From positions 1 to 5,482 of the forward strand of contig JALOBR010000092.1 of assembly GCA_023228195.1 (NCBI GenBank): a stretch of DNA of 5,482 nt. Direction: 5' to 3'. Numbering within the stretch: the first letter of the stretch is position 1; the number at the start of each line of letters is the position of its first letter. The notes beneath the pieces were generated by a model. It saw only the letters and a program-made list of their open reading frames with translations, made no database searches and had not been told where the DNA came from. Positions 5,131 through 5,482 of this stretch are shown piece after piece. The position numbers were made by a program, and so were the translations under genes. This stretch comes from Candidatus Omnitrophota bacterium (GTDB taxonomy: Bacteria; Omnitrophota; Gorgyraeia; Duberdicusellales; 4484-171).

Positions 5131-5202
5131 TGGGCGGTGTAGGATTTGAACCCACGACCCCCTCGGTGTAAACGAGGTGCGCTTCCGCTGCGCCAACCGC
5201 CC
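5131..5202 (-). tRNA. tRNA-Val (anticodon UAC)
   Basis: The minus strand folds into a complete 72-nt cloverleaf. The acceptor stem GGGCGGT/ACCGCCC has seven perfect pairs and A as discriminator. The D stem is GCGC/GCGC with a 7-base loop. The anticodon stem is CCTCG/CGAGG with loop TTTACAC, giving TAC at positions 34-36 (reads GUA and, with U34 modification, other valine codons). The variable loop is GGGTC and the T arm is GTGGG-TTCAAAT-CCTAC. CCA is not encoded; the bases after the discriminator are TATATA. A TTTAAT box on the minus strand (+ strand 5210-5215), seven bases before the 5' end, could be a -10 element, but no good -35 is visible, so the promoter is uncertain. No rho-independent terminator follows. 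Confidence 0.97.
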
Positions 5203-5211
5203 GTTTTTTAT

Positions 5212-5357
5212 TAAATAACCAATAACCAAGATACAATCTCCAAACAAATTCCAATATTCAATCACCAACAACCAAAAAATTCTATTGATTCTTGTTTGGT
5301 TATTGGAATTTGAATATTGGTCATTATTTGGTTATTGTTTCTTGGAACTTGGTCATT
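5212..5357. repeat. Quasi-palindromic AT-rich repeat with G-poor and C-poor arms
   Basis: The spacer between the ATPase subunit and tRNA-Val is built of recurring words. The left arm (5212-5278) has AATAACC twice, CCAAACAA (5240-5247) and CCAATATTCAA (5251-5261), with almost no G on the plus strand. The right arm (5288-5357) has the inverted forms TTGTTTGG (5292-5299), TTGAATATTGG (5310-5320) and GGTTATTG (twice), with few C's. The centre is near 5280-5285. The arms can form an imperfect hairpin, but word order is only partly mirrored, suggesting a degenerate repeat cluster and not a simple terminator. It is the only sequence upstream of tRNA-Val, so it must hold or pass that gene's promoter. 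Confidence 0.7.
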
Positions 5358-5361
5358 TTAT

Positions 5362-5482
5362 TTATTGTCCTGCCAATCTTCCCAACAATCCGAGAGAAAA
5401 AGCCATCACAAAAAGAGCGACTGTTTCAATAATTCCTAAAACTATTATATAATTCGCAAAGCCTTTTTCCGTTTCGCCCAGG
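5362..5482 (-). CDS. Rotary ATPase proteolipid subunit (c/K), C-terminal fragment
   Basis: Only the last 39 codons plus one base are present; the 5' part lies beyond the right edge. The peptide starts LGETEKGFANYIIVLGIIET and continues as a hydrophobic helix, VALFVMAFSLGLLG, ending RLAGQ. This is the final transmembrane helix of a membrane rotor subunit. The Glu in 'GIIETVALF', in mid-helix, fits the ion-carrying carboxylate, and the preceding polar 'GETEKGFA' fits the loop between helices. The ending looks more like V/A-type subunit K (atpK/ntpK) than F-type AtpE, but a fragment this short does not settle it. The complex would couple proton or sodium flow to ATP synthesis or hydrolysis. It ends 159 bases before tRNA-Val. 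Confidence 0.7.
   Translation of the reverse strand, partial: LGETEKGFANYIIVLGIIETVALFVMAFSLGLLGRLAGQ

Noticed and set aside
4939..5159. Active integrated element bounded by tRNA-Val 3'-end repeats
   Set aside because: The interval is too short and contains no integrase or any other gene; only a relic or degenerate copy is supportable.
4899..5171. Plus-strand open frame ending 'MGGVGFEPTTPSV'
   Set aside because: This is the well-known false peptide from the antisense of a tRNA 3' end, and it covers the same repeats.
4895..5254. Minus-strand open frame of 119 codons spanning tRNA-Val and the repeat region
   Set aside because: It runs through the tRNA gene; its 'GVVGSNPTP' peptide is the familiar translation of a tRNA T-arm, and the rest is palindromic repeat. 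No Shine-Dalgarno or protein family is recognisable.

Overview
This is a bacterial housekeeping segment of moderate to low GC. Every supported gene lies on the minus strand, so the window is best read from right to left. I infer a non-model, probably candidate-phylum bacterium. Reasons are a rotary-ATPase proteolipid that looks V/A-type, a threonyl-tRNA synthetase without its N-terminal TGS domain, paired trkA genes directly after rplT, and palindromic repeats in nearly every spacer. Omnitrophota-like lineages would fit, but the sequence alone cannot fix the phylum.

Layout in transcription order. At the right edge is the 3' end of a proton/sodium-translocating ATPase rotor subunit (c/K). It is followed by a repeat-rich spacer with a large quasi-palindrome, then tRNA-Val(UAC). 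Next comes a 262-base gene-free stretch holding two direct copies of a ~65-bp palindromic unit and pieces that match the 3' half of the neighbouring tRNA. Then a small lipoprotein gene runs almost directly into thrS, with only three bases between stop and start. After thrS comes the classical translation cluster infC-rpmI-rplT (IF3, L35, L20). Where many bacteria have pheS after rplT, this window has two consecutive trkA-like genes for NAD-binding regulators of potassium uptake. The second runs off the left edge.

thrS, infC, rpmI and rplT all serve translation and probably share transcripts. The trkA pair may be read through from the same operon. The spacers are unusually long for this cluster: 87 bases before infC, 165 before rpmI, 121 before rplT and 102 before trkA. 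Each contains stem-loops.

The most interesting non-coding signals are two adjacent 13-bp, GCA-triloop hairpins abutting the rpmI Shine-Dalgarno, and a heptad-built inverted repeat found in two different spacers. No CRISPR array, transposase, phage gene or defence system is visible. I see no clear new protein system; the novelty, if any, is in the intergenic elements.
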